Shown: in pieces, positions 43,120 through 52,288 of the stretch
Layout: each line of letters starts with the position of its first letter
Numbering within the stretch: the first letter of the stretch is position 1
From: Planctomycetaceae bacterium
GTDB taxonomy: Bacteria; Planctomycetota; Phycisphaerae; UBA1845; UTPLA1
Reading direction: 5' to 3'
DNA: 64,000 nt
Assembly: GCA_011525745.1 (NCBI GenBank)
Contig: WYBU01000009.1
Coordinates: 1 to 64,000 of the forward strand
The notes under the pieces: model-generated
What the model was told of the DNA's origin: nothing
Databases searched by the model: none
The model's input: only the letters and a program-made list of their open reading frames with translations
Program-made: the position numbers and the translations under genes

Positions 43120-43288
43120 GAGCCGCGAAGCGTCAGCGAGCGGGATCCGGACGCCGGACCACGCGTGAAGCGTTCCGAGCTTACGGAAAACGTTCGCCGC
43201 GCTTTTCGGCTATTCGCGCATGGCCGCGTACAAACGGTTCACCTTCGCATCCGACGTGTGGATCCCGCTTGCTTGCGCGGCGCGGCTC
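43120..43288. repeat. 169-bp TIR element, copy A
   Basis: The left end GAGCCGCGAAGCGTCAGCGA and the right end (43261-43288) are 28-base imperfect inverted repeats. The element is 169 bases, the same as copies B and C. The interior differs from B and C at many bases, yet several codon positions in one frame change synonymously. No transposase is inside, so it is MITE-like. Confidence 0.8.
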
Positions 43289-43401
43289 GGATCAACGCCT
43301 GATTCACAGCCGCAAAGCGGCGGCGGCCGACGCCCTGGTTCTGCATTCCACTGGCAGATGTCGCTCGGGGTGAACGTCACGCAGCAGCCATCATCACGTT
43401 G

Positions 43402-43959
43402 TCACTCGTTGCGGGGGGGCATGGATTTCTTAAGCTCGTTGCGTGTGCGCGACAGTACGCAGTGGATCGCGGCGGCAGTCGTTCCCTCCGCAATCGCGAC
43501 ATCGGCCGGGCTCTTGCCCTCGAGCCAGATGGCCTGCGCGATCCTGCGAGGACGCTCCGGCAGCAAAGCGATGGCGCCCATCACTTGGGCCAGAAACTCC
43601 TGCTTCATCAACTGTTGAACAGGCGTGTCCCGCTGAAAGGCGACCCGCCCCAGCGGCAGCAACGCCGCGTCCCGTGCGCGCCCGGATCGCCCGCTCCGCC
43701 GCAGGGTGCTGACAAGCTCATTCATAGCTGTGCTGATTAGCCAACGTTGCAGTGTGTCCGCGCGCAGCGATCCGAGGAGCACGCGGTACCGCCAAGCTTG
43801 CAGCAGGACTTGCTGAATGACATCATCCGAGCAGACTCGGGGCTGAAAGCGAGAGGCCTTAGCATGAACGTACCGCCGGAGCACGGGCTCGAGCGCCATC
43901 AGGCGATCGGCGAGTTCGCCGGCGGTGGCGTCGATAAACTCCGGCGTTGGGCCACTCAT
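43402..43959 (-). CDS. ECF-type RNA polymerase sigma factor
   Basis: ATG 43959 gives 185 residues (MSGPTPEFIDATAGELADRL). Region 2 is recognisable in SRFQPRVCSDDVIQQVLLQAW and LQRWLISTAMNELVSTLRR. Region 4 reads LLPERPRRIAQAIWLEGKSP followed by VAIAEGTTAAAIHCVLSRTR, the expected helix-turn-helix. Family length is about 180. No anti-sigma gene is adjacent. It is divergent from a Cys-rich exported protein, a protein with a Spy-like tail and a DUF1573 lipoprotein, which are candidate regulon members. Confidence 0.85.
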   Translation of the reverse strand: MSGPTPEFIDATAGELADRLMALEPVLRRYVHAKASRFQPRVCSDDVIQQVLLQAWRYRVLLGSLRADTLQRWLISTAMNELVSTLRRSGRSGRARDAALLPLGRVAFQRDTPVQQLMKQEFLAQVMGAIALLPERPRRIAQAIWLEGKSPADVAIAEGTTAAAIHCVLSRTRNELKKSMPPRNE

Positions 43960-44308
43960 GATCGGCTCGATCGAGACACGAACGGGAAAATCTGTGACCA
44001 GGTCGTGACAGAACGGCGGCACTTGTGCGTCTACTGTATGGTACGTGCGTTGGGCGGTCAACAGGGAACGAAACAATCTGTGCAGTGTGTCGCGGTGTGA
44101 TGGCCTTGTGCCTGACGCTTGGTCGCATTGCAAAAAGTGTGCCACTCACTCCGAGTATCGTCAGTCTTAAGCACTGGCGGCGCGGACAAAGTCCAGCCTT
44201 GGGCTGGCAGAACGCTCGTCGTATTCCAACGGGACGCGACGAATCCAAGCCTGGGGAGCTGGCAGGGTTCGTAATCGGGTGGCAGACCACCCAGAAAGGA
44301 TGTGCAAC
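43960..44308. promoter_or_regulatory. Divergent promoter region of ECF / Cys-rich locus
   Basis: This 349-base region separates the divergent sigma factor and the Cys-rich gene. It includes a GGGAAC at 44067 that could be a minus-35-like element of ECF type, but no matching minus-10 is clear. A GCTGGCAG-type direct repeat is seen at 44211 and 44258. No gene is present. Confidence 0.35.
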
Positions 44309-44800
44309 GTGAAAAACCGAAGAATCGCCGCTGCAACCCGAGCGATGCTCCTGGGTATCACTTGTGCAGGTGCTGGGATCATCGGAATCTCGGCGACGCA
44401 TCTGAAAGCCGATTGCGGGCGCGTGCTGGATTCGACGTGCTGCACGGCGTCCGGAAGCGAATCCGGGTGCAAGTGCCGCTCCTATCAGTCGGTGTGCGCC
44501 TGCACGGACGGGAACCTTCAATATCACGTGAACATCACCGTTTGTCCGGTGGATAAGTTCGACTGGATTGGCGATCCGCAGGGTCCGGGCGTTGTGGCGG
44601 ATGAGAGCCGGGATTGCAAGCTGGTGAAGCAATGCCGTCATGAGACGGATCCGGGACAACAGGACACGGTGTGTCAGCAACCCCCGCAAAGCTGCTCTGC
44701 GGGCGATTCGGGCTGTCAGTGGGTGGTCGTGGACAGCCAGCAGGCCGTGACGTACAGGGAAGTCGAACAGCCCGGCTGCCCGGGGACTCCCAGCCAGTAG
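44309..44800 (+). CDS. Exported Cys-rich protein, first gene of the ECF-linked set
   Basis: GTG 44309 follows AAAGGA at 9 bases. The 163-residue protein has a basic N-terminus and a signal or membrane segment (AMLLGITCAGAGIIGISA). The mature part has about 14 cysteines in pairs such as STCC, GCKC and VCAC. The C-terminus is hydrophilic. The layout (short leader peptide then a Cys-rich mature part) is reminiscent of exported peptides next to DUF1573 genes in other phyla, but no family is recognised. It is likely secreted and disulfide-bonded or metal-binding. Confidence 0.65.
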   Translation: MKNRRIAAATRAMLLGITCAGAGIIGISATHLKADCGRVLDSTCCTASGSESGCKCRSYQSVCACTDGNLQYHVNITVCPVDKFDWIGDPQGPGVVADESRDCKLVKQCRHETDPGQQDTVCQQPPQSCSAGDSGCQWVVVDSQQAVTYREVEQPGCPGTPSQ

Positions 44801-44932
44801 TGGCGCTGGGGCCAACGCGATCAAAACTGGCGGAATCGTGTATATCGCTTTGTCGAGGGCGCCCATCTCGTGGGTTAGGGCATGCGCATTGCCCCGACGG
44901 CGCCGTCGAGGGCGTATTTCGGGAGGCCAGAC

Positions 44933-46411
44933 ATGCAATCCCTTCACCTCGTTTCCATGATGTGTCTCGCGCTGGGCGCCGATGACCGGCCGAAAGCCCT
45001 GGTGGAGTTCGAACAGTCTCGCCGCGCGCTCGTCAGCGGGCGCGTGGAATGGACGCTGGTGTTCGCCGACAACCACACGAGCCGCGGAGAGTTGCGATTC
45101 CGAAACCGCTTCGCACGCAACGGCGACCTGCTGTTCGAGGAACTTGGCGACCGGGACGGCTGGACCGCCTGGGACGGGCGGGGGCGCGGACGGTCGATCG
45201 CGCCACAGCTGTTTATGATAAACCATGACGGATTCTGGTACCGCCCCGCCAACGATATCGCCGCCGACCTTTGGCGAGGCGCTCGGAATGCGCAGGAGCA
45301 CCTGAAGGGGCGACCCAAGGACATACGTTCCCTCGGCTTCACGTCTTCGGACGCCTGCCTGAATATCAACGAGGGCGGCCAGCGCATGTGGCTGGCCTGG
45401 CCAAGGGACAACGGCAGCGTTCCGGCCGTCAAATGGCGAGAACGTGTCGCGGACGGCATGTACGAGGTGACGGCGACGGCGGCGGACGACAGGTCGCAGC
45501 GAATCTGGGTGTTGGATCCAAAGCGCGGGTGGAATCCCACGCGCGTGGTCGTCAAGACGGCGGATGGCGCCACGCAATCGGAGGCGGTGCTGGCGCTCAA
45601 GCAGTACGGGGACGTCTGGTTTCCCCAGAGCGTCGCATTCTACGAACCTGGGGGCGCCAAACTGGATGAAACCGGCCGAGCGCTGTCGCAGTACGACAGC
45701 AGGATGACCTTGCGTCGCACGATCAACGTCACATCGGCCGCCTTCAACGCAAAGGACGATCCGGCCAGGTTGACCGGCGCCGATCTGGGCTTGGAGGTCG
45801 GCAACAGCGTGCAATACCGCGGCGGGCCTCCGTCAAAGGACTTCCCAGGCGATCGTATCGATTTCTGGTTGGGAGACCGGGCGGTTCGGTACGAGGTGCT
45901 ATGGAAACTGGTGAAGGATGGCAAGGTGGAGCTGGGACCGGTTTCAGCCGCACTGTATCGCGGGGAGGACCCGCCGATGCCGTACACGACCGCTCAAGAA
46001 CGGGAAGAATACATCGCGAACTCGCGCGAGCTTCGCTATCAGATGTGGAAACAATCAGCGGTGTACAAGTACCGGCAATTCACCGGTGAGATGGCGGCCG
46101 CCGTCGATCTGTCAGCGCCGCAGCGCGCGTCTGTCGACGCAATTCTTCAAGAGTGCGTCGCGAAGGCCGGGAAATACGTGGATTCCAAGAAGGTCGAGTT
46201 CATCAACAACGAGAACAAGCGCAAGAAGGCAATCAAGGACAAGGACCATGCTGCGATCGAGCAATTGAATCGTCAAAAGCGGGAATTGGAAGCGCCGATC
46301 CAGGAATTCCTCGAGCAGGACCTTAAGCCGCGGGCGTTGGCCGTGCTGACGACGAAGCAGCGAGCCGAGTGGGAAAGTCGCTCCACCACAACGCGCCCGA
46401 CGGAGAAGTAA
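44933..46411 (+). CDS. Exported protein with Spy/CpxP-like C-terminal helical region
   Basis: ATG 44933 has GGGAGG at 6 bases. The 492-residue protein has a short, weak leader (MQSLHLVSMMCLALGA). The body is beta-rich with no recognised fold (DACLNINEGGQRMWLAW, LALKQYGDVWFPQSVAFYEP). The last 100 residues form a charged helical region, VDLSAPQRASVDAIL through LTTKQRAEWES, with two LxxxQ-type motifs and a coiled coil (NNENKRKKAIKDKDHAAIEQ). This part resembles Spy/CpxP periplasmic proteins. It precedes a DUF1573 gene by 14 bases. Function is unknown. Confidence 0.6.
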   Translation: MQSLHLVSMMCLALGADDRPKALVEFEQSRRALVSGRVEWTLVFADNHTSRGELRFRNRFARNGDLLFEELGDRDGWTAWDGRGRGRSIAPQLFMINHDGFWYRPANDIAADLWRGARNAQEHLKGRPKDIRSLGFTSSDACLNINEGGQRMWLAWPRDNGSVPAVKWRERVADGMYEVTATAADDRSQRIWVLDPKRGWNPTRVVVKTADGATQSEAVLALKQYGDVWFPQSVAFYEPGGAKLDETGRALSQYDSRMTLRRTINVTSAAFNAKDDPARLTGADLGLEVGNSVQYRGGPPSKDFPGDRIDFWLGDRAVRYEVLWKLVKDGKVELGPVSAALYRGEDPPMPYTTAQEREEYIANSRELRYQMWKQSAVYKYRQFTGEMAAAVDLSAPQRASVDAILQECVAKAGKYVDSKKVEFINNENKRKKAIKDKDHAAIEQLNRQKRELEAPIQEFLEQDLKPRALAVLTTKQRAEWESRSTTTRPTEK

Positions 46412-46425
46412 GCTACGGTGAACCG

Positions 46426-47391
46426 ATGCGACTTTTTCGATTGATCGCTGTTTGCACGACGGCATATTGCATCGCCTGTTCACCGACGTCGCCGACGCCC
46501 GCGCCGGATGCGTCCTCGGGGTTCGTTGGGTTCGAACCGCCGATGCTCGACTTGGGCACGCAGCCTTGGGGGTCCCGGCACGGGATTGAGGCGGTCTTCT
46601 ACAACGAAACAGAGCGCCCGCTGATCATCAAAGCGGTCAGGACCACTTGCGGATGCACGGGAATCGAGGCGTCCGAGTTTGAGGGGCGGGAGGTGCGCGC
46701 TCGCACACACGTTCCAATCAGTGCTGTCCTCGAAATCGGAAACAACTTGGGCGAGGTTGTCAGCACGATCAGTGTAATCACCAATGAGGGAGTCATATTT
46801 CCATTCCATGTTCGCGCAGAGGGCTGCGCGACGTTTCGCTTCGACCCGTCCGTGTTGTTGTTTGATGGGGTGAACCTTGCGGATGAACGCGACGACCAGG
46901 TGCAGACCATCCTATTCACGTCAGACTCCGTGAGAATCCAAGGCAAGCCGCGAACTGATGCGCCATGGTTGGATGCCGGGATCCATCGGCGCACGACTGG
47001 GGAAACTGAGATTGCACTCCACGTAGTGAAACGGAATCTCGCGGATGGGCAAAACGTTGGTCGAATCACGTTTGCTTTGGACGACCCAACGCATCCCTCG
47101 TGGACGCTTCCCGTAACCGTGACGGCATTCAATCCCCTGCGCGCAGTCCCGGGGCATGTGTTCTTACGCGGCGACGCGCCCGCCGAGGCGTTCTGTGTCG
47201 GGTCCGACGGGGGCGTACCGCAGCTAGTCGATGCTCGTTCGGATGACCCCGGCTTGTCGATCGACGTGAACGCCGACCGTGTGCGCGTCGCTCGAAATTC
47301 GGGCGGCGAGTCTGATGAGGCAGCAGTGGTCTGGCTTCGAGACTCTCGCGGGCGAGTGGCGAAGCTCCTCGTGACTACCGTAACACCGTGA
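46426..47391 (+). CDS. DUF1573 lipoprotein
   Basis: ATG 46426 gives 321 residues with lipobox AYCIAC. The DUF1573 domain starts at FEPPMLDLGTQPWGSRHGIE and contains the family motif RTTCGCTGIEASEF. A second similar beta-sandwich follows. DUF1573 proteins are periplasmic beta-sandwich proteins that are frequent in planctomycetes and Bacteroidetes; their roles are poorly known. It is 14 bases after the preceding gene, so the two are clearly an operon. A 47392-47529 gap follows with half of a 169-bp element end at about 47490. Confidence 0.8.
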   Translation: MRLFRLIAVCTTAYCIACSPTSPTPAPDASSGFVGFEPPMLDLGTQPWGSRHGIEAVFYNETERPLIIKAVRTTCGCTGIEASEFEGREVRARTHVPISAVLEIGNNLGEVVSTISVITNEGVIFPFHVRAEGCATFRFDPSVLLFDGVNLADERDDQVQTILFTSDSVRIQGKPRTDAPWLDAGIHRRTTGETEIALHVVKRNLADGQNVGRITFALDDPTHPSWTLPVTVTAFNPLRAVPGHVFLRGDAPAEAFCVGSDGGVPQLVDARSDDPGLSIDVNADRVRVARNSGGESDEAAVVWLRDSRGRVAKLLVTTVTP

Positions 47392-47529
47392 TGCGAGCCA
47401 GGTCGGCGGCTGCTACAGTTCGTCACGCCACTCGCATAGTGACAATCGCGGCGCGCAAGCGGTCCACTTCCGCTTCAGGCTTGTTATTTCCGCCTGCTGA
47501 CGCGGCGCGGCTCGGATGAAGAGTGCGGC

Positions 47530-48624
47530 CTACTTGCCCGGAGAAAACAGCGTCCGCAGGCTGTCGTAGATGTCATCCTTGTTGTTCACGCGGCTGGTGA
47601 TGACCTTCTCTTCTTCGTCGAGATGCTCGTGGATGACGTTGATGAAGTTGCCGCTGCCGTAGGCGCTGGCGACCTGGCAGTAGCCGAACATATTGACGGT
47701 CGGAAGCAGGTCTTCGCGCAACATGCGGCAGCAGTCGCGTGAATCGGTTTCCGACGAGTTGTCGCCGTCGGAGAAGTGGAACAGATAAATGTTCCACTCG
47801 TCGCCGCCGTAGTGCTGCCGCAGCAGGTCCTTGGCCAGCCGGAACGCGGACGAAATCTTGGTCCCGCCGTCCTCGCGGATGCGGAAGAACGTGTCGCGAT
47901 CGACCTCGTGCGCCCGCACGTCATGGACGATGTAGCGGCTTTCGATGCCCTGGTAGTTGCGCCGCAGCCAGGCGTCGATCCAGAACGCCTCCAGCCGCAC
48001 CAGCTCCTTCTGCTCGTCGCCCATCGAGCCGGAGACGTCCATCATGTAGACGATGACGGCGTTCGACTGCGGCTTGAGCACCGTTTTCCAGCTTCGATAG
48101 CGGCGGTCCGCACGGATCGGCACGATGAGCGGGTTCTCGGGATCGTAGGTCCCGGACATGATCTGTCGCTTCAACGCCGCGCGATACGTGCGCTTGAAGT
48201 GCCGCAGCGACTCCGGACCCGCCAGCCGGATGCCGCTGTATTTGTCGCGCTGCGACGTGATGTTGTGCCTGCCGCGCGGCTGAATGCGCGGCAGCTTCAA
48301 CTCTTCGCCCAGGATGTCCGCCAGCTCGTCGAGCGAGACGTCGACTTCCAGAATGTGCCGCCCCGGCTGCGTTCCGCCCGGCCCCGCCTCGCCGTCGCCG
48401 ACCGGATCGCCGACGTTGCCGTCGCCGGCGCCCACGCCGCCGTCGTTGTTGTCGCCGTAGCGGAAGTGCGGCAGCTCGATGCCGCGCACGGGGATGCTGA
48501 TGAGGTGCTTGCCCTCTTTGCCGATCAGCTCGCCGCGCGTCAGGAACTTGCGCAGGTCCTGGCGGATCTTGCCCTTGACGATCTGGCGAAAGCGCTGATG
48601 GTCCTGATTGATGCGCAGAGCCAT
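47530..48624 (-). CDS. DUF444 family protein (YhbH/YeaH-like)
   Basis: The 364-residue protein opens [20 protein letters not shown] and has [13 protein letters not shown], then [21 protein letters not shown] vWA-type strand follows, [20 protein letters not shown], with a DxSxS-like site. The C-terminus reads [16 protein letters not shown]. Homologues usually sit with prkA and spoVR in a stress or stationary-phase operon. Neither partner is present here. A cytoplasmic role in stress response is likely; activity is unknown. Confidence 0.9.
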   Translation of the reverse strand: MALRINQDHQRFRQIVKGKIRQDLRKFLTRGELIGKEGKHLISIPVRGIELPHFRYGDNNDGGVGAGDGNVGDPVGDGEAGPGGTQPGRHILEVDVSLDELADILGEELKLPRIQPRGRHNITSQRDKYSGIRLAGPESLRHFKRTYRAALKRQIMSGTYDPENPLIVPIRADRRYRSWKTVLKPQSNAVIVYMMDVSGSMGDEQKELVRLEAFWIDAWLRRNYQGIESRYIVHDVRAHEVDRDTFFRIREDGGTKISSAFRLAKDLLRQHYGGDEWNIYLFHFSDGDNSSETDSRDCCRMLREDLLPTVNMFGYCQVASAYGSGNFINVIHEHLDEEEKVITSRVNNKDDIYDSLRTLFSPGK

Positions 48625-48755
48625 GCGTTCCAGCTTCCCGCGGGCCGGCCGATGCGGCGACCGGCGTTCTCAACAGAGTATATGCCGATTGCACGCCGCG
48701 CAACATCGGGCGCAATCGTCATATCGGACATCCGTCCGCGGGGCTGGAACATCGT

Positions 48756-48866
48756 GTAGCCCAGCCGCCCCCGGCCGTGATGAATGTGGCACAGCCGCCC
48801 TCGGCTGTGAATGGGGCATGGCCGCCCCCGGCTGTGTATGTAGCCCAGCCGCCCTCGGCTGTGTCG
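48756..48866. repeat. Four-unit array of the 27-nt palindromic repeat (inverse sense)
   Basis: Four units based on CAGCCGCCC(C/T)CGGC(T/C)GTG with ATGAATGTGG-like linkers. Units are 27-29 bases and less regular than in the arrays at 30816 and 61995. Confidence 0.8.
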
Positions 48867-49024
48867 CGTGGCACGGGCTTGTGGCCCGTGCGAATCCGAG
48901 CCTCAAGCGCAAGCGCCGGGGGCAACGTCGCGATGCGGGGGCACCGCAGCGCGGGCGCTTGTGGCTCGGATCAAGCCGCGTGGCACGGCCCGCGCCTGCG
49001 CGGAGGTGCAGCCCGCGCGCATCA

Positions 49025-49193
49025 GAGCCGCGCAGCGTAAGCAAGCGGGATCCGCAGGCCTGAAGCGCGCGTGAGTGCTTGCTTCTCGCACGTGCGTCCA
49101 GAGCCTGGCGGCGCGTTGGAAGCGGGCTGCAAGATCGAAACGAAACAGATTGGGCTGAGCCGCCCGATCCCGCTCGCTGACGCTTCGCGGCTC
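49025..49193. repeat. 169-bp TIR element, copy B
   Basis: The ends are GAGCCGCGCAGCGTAAGCAA and its imperfect inverse at 49166-49193. Reverse-complemented, the interior matches copy C at most positions, so B and C are inverted relative to each other. Confidence 0.85.
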
Positions 49194-49403
49194 TGAATGA
49201 CCGCAGCGCTGGCGCTTGCGGCTCGGATCAAGCCGCCGTGCACGGGCCTGCAGCCCGTGCGCCCGTTTTTTGAACGCTGAGTTCCCCGTCGCTCCCTCAC
49301 GGTCGCGGTTCGGTTAAGACCGTGTTGAGTGCCGGAACCGAAGACCGCGGAAATCCGCGGCCCCCAACCCGTCCGTTACCGCGAAGTCGCCAACCCCATC
49401 CCA

Positions 49404-51884
49404 TCACTTCATCGGCTCGATGCTTCGCACCACGGGCAACTCGGCCAGTGCCATCAACTGCGCCACCTTGACGCGTCCGATGACCAGCGACACCGACTTG
49501 GTGTGGCCCAGCGCGTCCACTCCGAGCTTCGTCAGGGCCGCCAGGGTCTCGGTGGACAGATCGGCGAGCCGGATCATCACGTCCACTTTGCCGTCGCGGA
49601 TGGTGAACGTGATCCCGTCGATCGTCACGGCGCCATCGGCCAGCCCGGCCGAACCCGCCGTCTTGGCCTGCTCGACGAGCTTCCTCAGCGACGCGGCCAG
49701 CTTGTCGGCCGGCGCGGGCGCGACGCGCTCGATCACAATCCGCTCCGCGTCATCGCGCGCCGCGTCGGCGCCGGGCTTGCCGCCGACGCGCTTCAGCGCG
49801 GGCAGTCCTCCCGCTCCTCCGGTCACGGCGGTCCTCGCCGTCGGCGCCGCCGCATCCCCCATGTAACCGAGACTGGCGAGACCGCCGCGTCCCAGTGCGA
49901 TCGGGCGTCCGGCCTTTTCTCCGAAGATGCCCTCATAGCTCACGCCGTCCGGCATCTCGACCGGCACGCTGATGGTTTTCACCTCGCCGTCGATCGTCGT
50001 TCGCAGCTCCTCGACCGCCACGAAGCTCGTGAACTGCGTCAGCAGCGCGAACTTCAGACCCAGGTCGATGATCTGCCGCTTGATCTCGGGATCGGGCCGC
50101 TGAGCCATGATGCCGTCGAGGTTCTGATCCGTCAGCGCCGCGACCTTCGAACGCGCCCACAGCGACGCCAGCGCCGCGTGCGGCGCGCCCGTCGACGGCA
50201 GGCCGACCGTGATGCTCCGCTCGAACGGGCCGGCCGCGGTGTTGCCGCGCAGCCGGATCGTGCCGTTGAACGCGCCGTTGTAGCGGCCGTGAATGACCAC
50301 GGGCTTCGTCGAGAAAAGGTCGGAAATCAGACCCGGCTGCACGTCGCCGACCGGCGCGCCGCCCCAGTCGATGGCGATGTCGGTCAGCACCGGCGACTCG
50401 ATGCGCTGCGACAGGCGCGAGACTTTCTCGTCGGCGTCGGACGAAAGCAGCACGTATTCGACTTCGCCGCGGCCGGCGCGTGCCATGCCGTCGAGCAGGT
50501 AGCGATTGACGCTGTTGCCGACGCCGAAGCTGAAGACGCGCGTCGTTCGCGCGTTCTTGCGCACCGCGTCGATGATCTGCATGTCGTTGCCGACGTAGCC
50601 GTCGGTCAGGAACAGCACGACGCGGATCGGCCCGCGCGCGTCGGGCTGCTCGCCCCCTGGCTGCACCAGCGCGGCTTCGATCGCCTTCATCATTTCCGTG
50701 CCGCCGCCGCCGCGCCGCGTGGCCACGAACTCGCGCGCGGCGCGAATGTTGTCGTTCGTCGCCGGCCGCGGCGATTCCCACAGAATCTGCGTGTCTCCGG
50801 AGAACGTGATGACGTTGAACGTGTCGCTCGGCCGCATCGCGGCGATGGCGCGGTCGATGACGGCCTTGGCCTTTTCGATCGGAAAACCGCTCATCGAGCC
50901 GGACGTGTCGAGCACGAATATCAGCTCGCGCGCCACCAGTCGCTCGGGCAAAATCCGCGCCGGCGGCTCGAGTATCAGCGTGAAAAATCCGCCGCGCTCG
51001 TCGACGTGCGTCAACAGCGCGTCGCCCACTTCGTCGGTGGCGGTGCGATAGCGCAGGACGAAGTCGCGATTGGGAATCGTCGCCCCGCCCCGCAGCGTTA
51101 CCGTCGCCGTGCGCTCGCCGTCGCGCTGTACGTCGATCTGATGCAGCTCGCTGCGGATGTCCGCCGGCGGGCGGCCGGGATCGAGCCGCACCGTCAGGCT
51201 CAGGTCGTGCCCGGTGCGCTGGCCCTCGGCCACGATCGGGGGCGTGATGCGCGAGGCGTCCTTGACTTCGTCGGTGTCCGGCTCGCGGCCGCCGCCGGTC
51301 TGCGAGATCGGCTGTCCGGGGATGTAGCGCGGCCCGACGACCATGGGGAACATGAATTCGTACCAGCCCTCTTCGTACTTCAGCACGTCGACGTATGAGA
51401 TTTCGATCAGCACGCGCTCGCCCGGCTCGATGTTCGCCACCGACTGCGTGAAGATGTTGGCCCGCTCCTGATCGAGCAAGCCGGCCACGTGGCCGCGCGC
51501 CTTGGCGTCCTGGTAGATCGCGCGGGCCTCTTCGCGTTCCTTGATGACGGCGCGGATTGTGCGGTCGCCGACGGTCAGCGTCATGGCATCGACGGCGGCG
51601 TCCTGCGGCAGCGGGAAGACGTAGATGGCCTCGATTTTCGTTTTCGTGGGATTGTGGAACTCCTGCCGCACGGTGACGCGGGCGAAGAATCCGGCCACGT
51701 CGGCGTTGACGTCGGTGTGCTTGAGCGGGCAGAAGCCGGTGGTTTCGCCCTCGGGGCCGATGATGCGCAGCTCGCCCTCGGTCGGACGCGCCAGGTCGAT
51801 GGCGTACGCGACGGCGGACGGAGCAAGCAGCGGCGCGAGGACAACGGCGACGATCGGCGACAGACGTATAAGCAACGGGGACAT
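49404..51884 (-). CDS. VIT and vWA domain secreted protein
   Basis: The start is ATG 51884 with GGAGGA at 6 bases. A signal peptide (SPIVAVVLAPLLAPSAVA) precedes an 800-residue mature protein. Residues 35-160 are a VIT domain (PLKHTDVNADVAGFFARVTV, IEAIYVFPLPQDAAVDAM, YQDAKARGHVAGLLDQERAN). The vWA domain follows with ARELIFVLDTSGSMSGFPIE and VVLFLTDGYVGND. The C-terminal region ends with small-domain sequences. Similar proteins are inter-alpha-trypsin-inhibitor-like or marine sortase-target-like. No sortase signal is seen at the C-terminus. It is predicted to be extracytoplasmic and to bind other proteins. Confidence 0.9.
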   Translation of the reverse strand: MSPLLIRLSPIVAVVLAPLLAPSAVAYAIDLARPTEGELRIIGPEGETTGFCPLKHTDVNADVAGFFARVTVRQEFHNPTKTKIEAIYVFPLPQDAAVDAMTLTVGDRTIRAVIKEREEARAIYQDAKARGHVAGLLDQERANIFTQSVANIEPGERVLIEISYVDVLKYEEGWYEFMFPMVVGPRYIPGQPISQTGGGREPDTDEVKDASRITPPIVAEGQRTGHDLSLTVRLDPGRPPADIRSELHQIDVQRDGERTATVTLRGGATIPNRDFVLRYRTATDEVGDALLTHVDERGGFFTLILEPPARILPERLVARELIFVLDTSGSMSGFPIEKAKAVIDRAIAAMRPSDTFNVITFSGDTQILWESPRPATNDNIRAAREFVATRRGGGGTEMMKAIEAALVQPGGEQPDARGPIRVVLFLTDGYVGNDMQIIDAVRKNARTTRVFSFGVGNSVNRYLLDGMARAGRGEVEYVLLSSDADEKVSRLSQRIESPVLTDIAIDWGGAPVGDVQPGLISDLFSTKPVVIHGRYNGAFNGTIRLRGNTAAGPFERSITVGLPSTGAPHAALASLWARSKVAALTDQNLDGIMAQRPDPEIKRQIIDLGLKFALLTQFTSFVAVEELRTTIDGEVKTISVPVEMPDGVSYEGIFGEKAGRPIALGRGGLASLGYMGDAAAPTARTAVTGGAGGLPALKRVGGKPGADAARDDAERIVIERVAPAPADKLAASLRKLVEQAKTAGSAGLADGAVTIDGITFTIRDGKVDVMIRLADLSTETLAALTKLGVDALGHTKSVSLVIGRVKVAQLMALAELPVVRSIEPMK

Positions 51885-52288
51885 GGGGTTCCTCCTGTGC
51901 CGGGGTCCGATGGTGATAGTTCACGTAGTTGGACGCCCGATTCGTCCCGCGGTTCCCGACATTGTCGCGCAGGGTCCGCCGTGCGAACTATCCGCGTAAC
52001 ACGGGCCGGCATCCGTGCTCATCCGGACCCCGGGTGCAAGCCCAGGGGTCAATCCATCCTGCCGGCGGCGTCTCCGCGTTTGATCCGTACCACGATGAAT
52101 CCGAACACCCAGCGCAAGCGCACGTGTTACCCGCGGCCGCAGGCGACGGCGCCATCAAAGCCCGCCGCGCCGCCTGCGTCGGCTCCGCGGACACCTGAAC
52201 GCGCCTCATTGTGTAAACCCCCGCAGGCCGTTATAATCCCGTTCATCGGGTCGCATTCAGTTCGATTCATCGCGCACAGAGCCGCGCC
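51885..52288. other. Divergent intergenic region
   Basis: This 404-base gap lies between the divergent VIT/vWA and ECF genes. No gene or long palindrome is seen. Confidence 0.4.

Larger units (their letters stand above)
42813..43401. other. Repeat-rich intergenic region
   Basis: It holds the single palindrome at 43042, several CGTGGCACGGGC phrases and a full 169-bp element at 43120. The rest, about 100 bases next to the sigma factor stop, shows nothing. Confidence 0.6.
48625..49403. other. Repeat-rich intergenic region
   Basis: It contains the four-unit palindrome array at 48756, a CGTGGCACGGGCTTGTGGCC hairpin at 48867, the GAGCC..GCAAGCGC phrase twice, and the 169-bp element copy B at 49025. 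No gene is seen. Confidence 0.6.
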
